Assembly (NCBI RefSeq): GCF_001646785.1
Contig: NZ_LRRH01000005.1
Location: 1-64,000 of the forward strand
DNA length: 64,000 nt
Source of the DNA: Rhodococcus phenolicus
Lineage (GTDB): Bacteria > Actinomycetota > Actinomycetes > Mycobacteriales > Mycobacteriaceae
Direction of reading: 5' to 3'
Of this stretch, positions 63,674 through 64,000 are shown piece by piece. Every line of letters begins with the position of its first letter. Position 1 is the stretch's first letter. The notes under the pieces were generated by a model, which was not told where the DNA came from, did no database searches, and saw only the letters and a list, made by a program, of their open reading frames with translations. Made by a program: the position numbers and the translations under genes.

Positions 63674-64000
63674 ATGTTCCTGCTCGACGACACGCTGGTG
63701 TACAGCGCGAGCGACCTCGCCCACGCCGCGACCTGTGAGTTCTCCCTCCTCCGCACGCTGGATGCGGCTCTGGGCCGGTGCGCGCAGTCCGACGCGGCCC
63801 CCGATCCGATGCTCGAGCGGGCCTCCGCGCTCGGCGACGCGCACGAGCAGCGGGCACTGCGGGATTTCCAGGAGCGCTTCGGTGACGGCGTCGCGATCAT
63901 CTCGCGACCGCAGCACACCGCGGAGGGCTACGCGGCGGCGGCCGCCGAAACACTGGACGCCCTCCGCGCAGGCAAGGACGTCGTCTATCAGGGCACGTTC
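63674..64000 (+). CDS. TM0106-type RecB-like nuclease, N-terminal part
   Basis: 109 codons visible, running off the window. Begins MFLLDDTLVYSASDLAHA, with CEFSLL and ALGDAHEQRALRDFQERFG, typical of the RecB-like nuclease module of TM0106-family proteins, often fused to a helicase further downstream. The PD-(D/E)XK active site would lie outside the window. Confidence 0.75.
   Translation, partial: MFLLDDTLVYSASDLAHAATCEFSLLRTLDAALGRCAQSDAAPDPMLERASALGDAHEQRALRDFQERFGDGVAIISRPQHTAEGYAAAAAETLDALRAGKDVVYQGTF

Overview
The window is high-GC DNA with dense coding on both strands, ATG/GTG/TTG starts and many ATGA/TGATG overlaps. It looks chromosomal and comes from a mycolic-acid actinobacterium, most likely Rhodococcus or a close relative. 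The taxon-specific evidence is an antigen-85-type mycolyltransferase, a PIM-acyltransferase-like protein, a WS/DGAT-type acyltransferase, a RamB regulator beside isocitrate lyase, and a GroEL with a GGMGGMDF tail under two CIRCE operators. I saw no rRNA, tRNA, CRISPR array, prophage or insertion sequence.

Layout. 1-5.7 kb, minus strand: partial zinc alcohol dehydrogenase, a MetE homologue lacking three of the four catalytic zinc ligands, 3-hydroxybutyryl-CoA dehydrogenase (fadB2-like) and isocitrate lyase (aceA) with a RamB-type operator. 6.2-8.9 kb: flavohemoglobin with no standard start codon, then ramB. 9.2-14.7 kb: a urea ABC importer operon urtABCDE ending in a GntR regulator, with a GlnR-like box upstream. 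14.7-18 kb: a degenerate zone with a carboxymuconolactone-decarboxylase-like gene, an AbiEi-like gene bracketed by two copies of a 50-bp palindromic repeat, and three regulator or oxidoreductase remnants. 18-31 kb: lpd, a drug-type ABC exporter divergent from a TetR gene with two operators, SDR, hemerythrin, PepSY membrane protein, WS/DGAT, prolyl oligopeptidase and a phosphotransferase. The set lpd, CMD-like gene, ramB, aceA, fadB2 recalls the mycobacterial Rv0462-Rv0468 region, here interrupted by the urt genes.

31.5-37 kb: a two-gene unit of an NtdA-like aminotransferase (kanosamine type) and a HAD phosphatase, then a TetR-controlled catabolic cluster of amidohydrolase, small dimeric alpha/beta-barrel protein and SDR. 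37-46.5 kb: lipid and envelope enzymes, small membrane or secreted proteins, two copies of an interspersed intergenic repeat, a LysR/symporter pair, and a double-headed MerR regulator divergent from an erythromycin-esterase homologue. 46.4-53.3 kb: mycolyltransferase, two tiny ORFs with strong ribosome binding sites placed between it and groEL (a position recalling corynebacterial porH/porA), groEL, a secreted protein, a HAD-IIA phosphatase and htpG. 53.4-64 kb: SDR, DHFR-like reductase, the histidine-utilisation genes hutU-hutI-hutG with hutH on the opposite strand, two DUF1707 membrane proteins, a PadR regulator and the start of a TM0106-type nuclease.

The genes form small independent modules: glyoxylate shunt under RamB, urea uptake under probable nitrogen control, histidine degradation to glutamate, protein folding under HrcA, and envelope biogenesis. 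The least explained parts are the zinc-less MetE homologue, the NtdA-like/HAD pair, the tiny ORFs next to groEL, and the repeat-flanked AbiEi gene.
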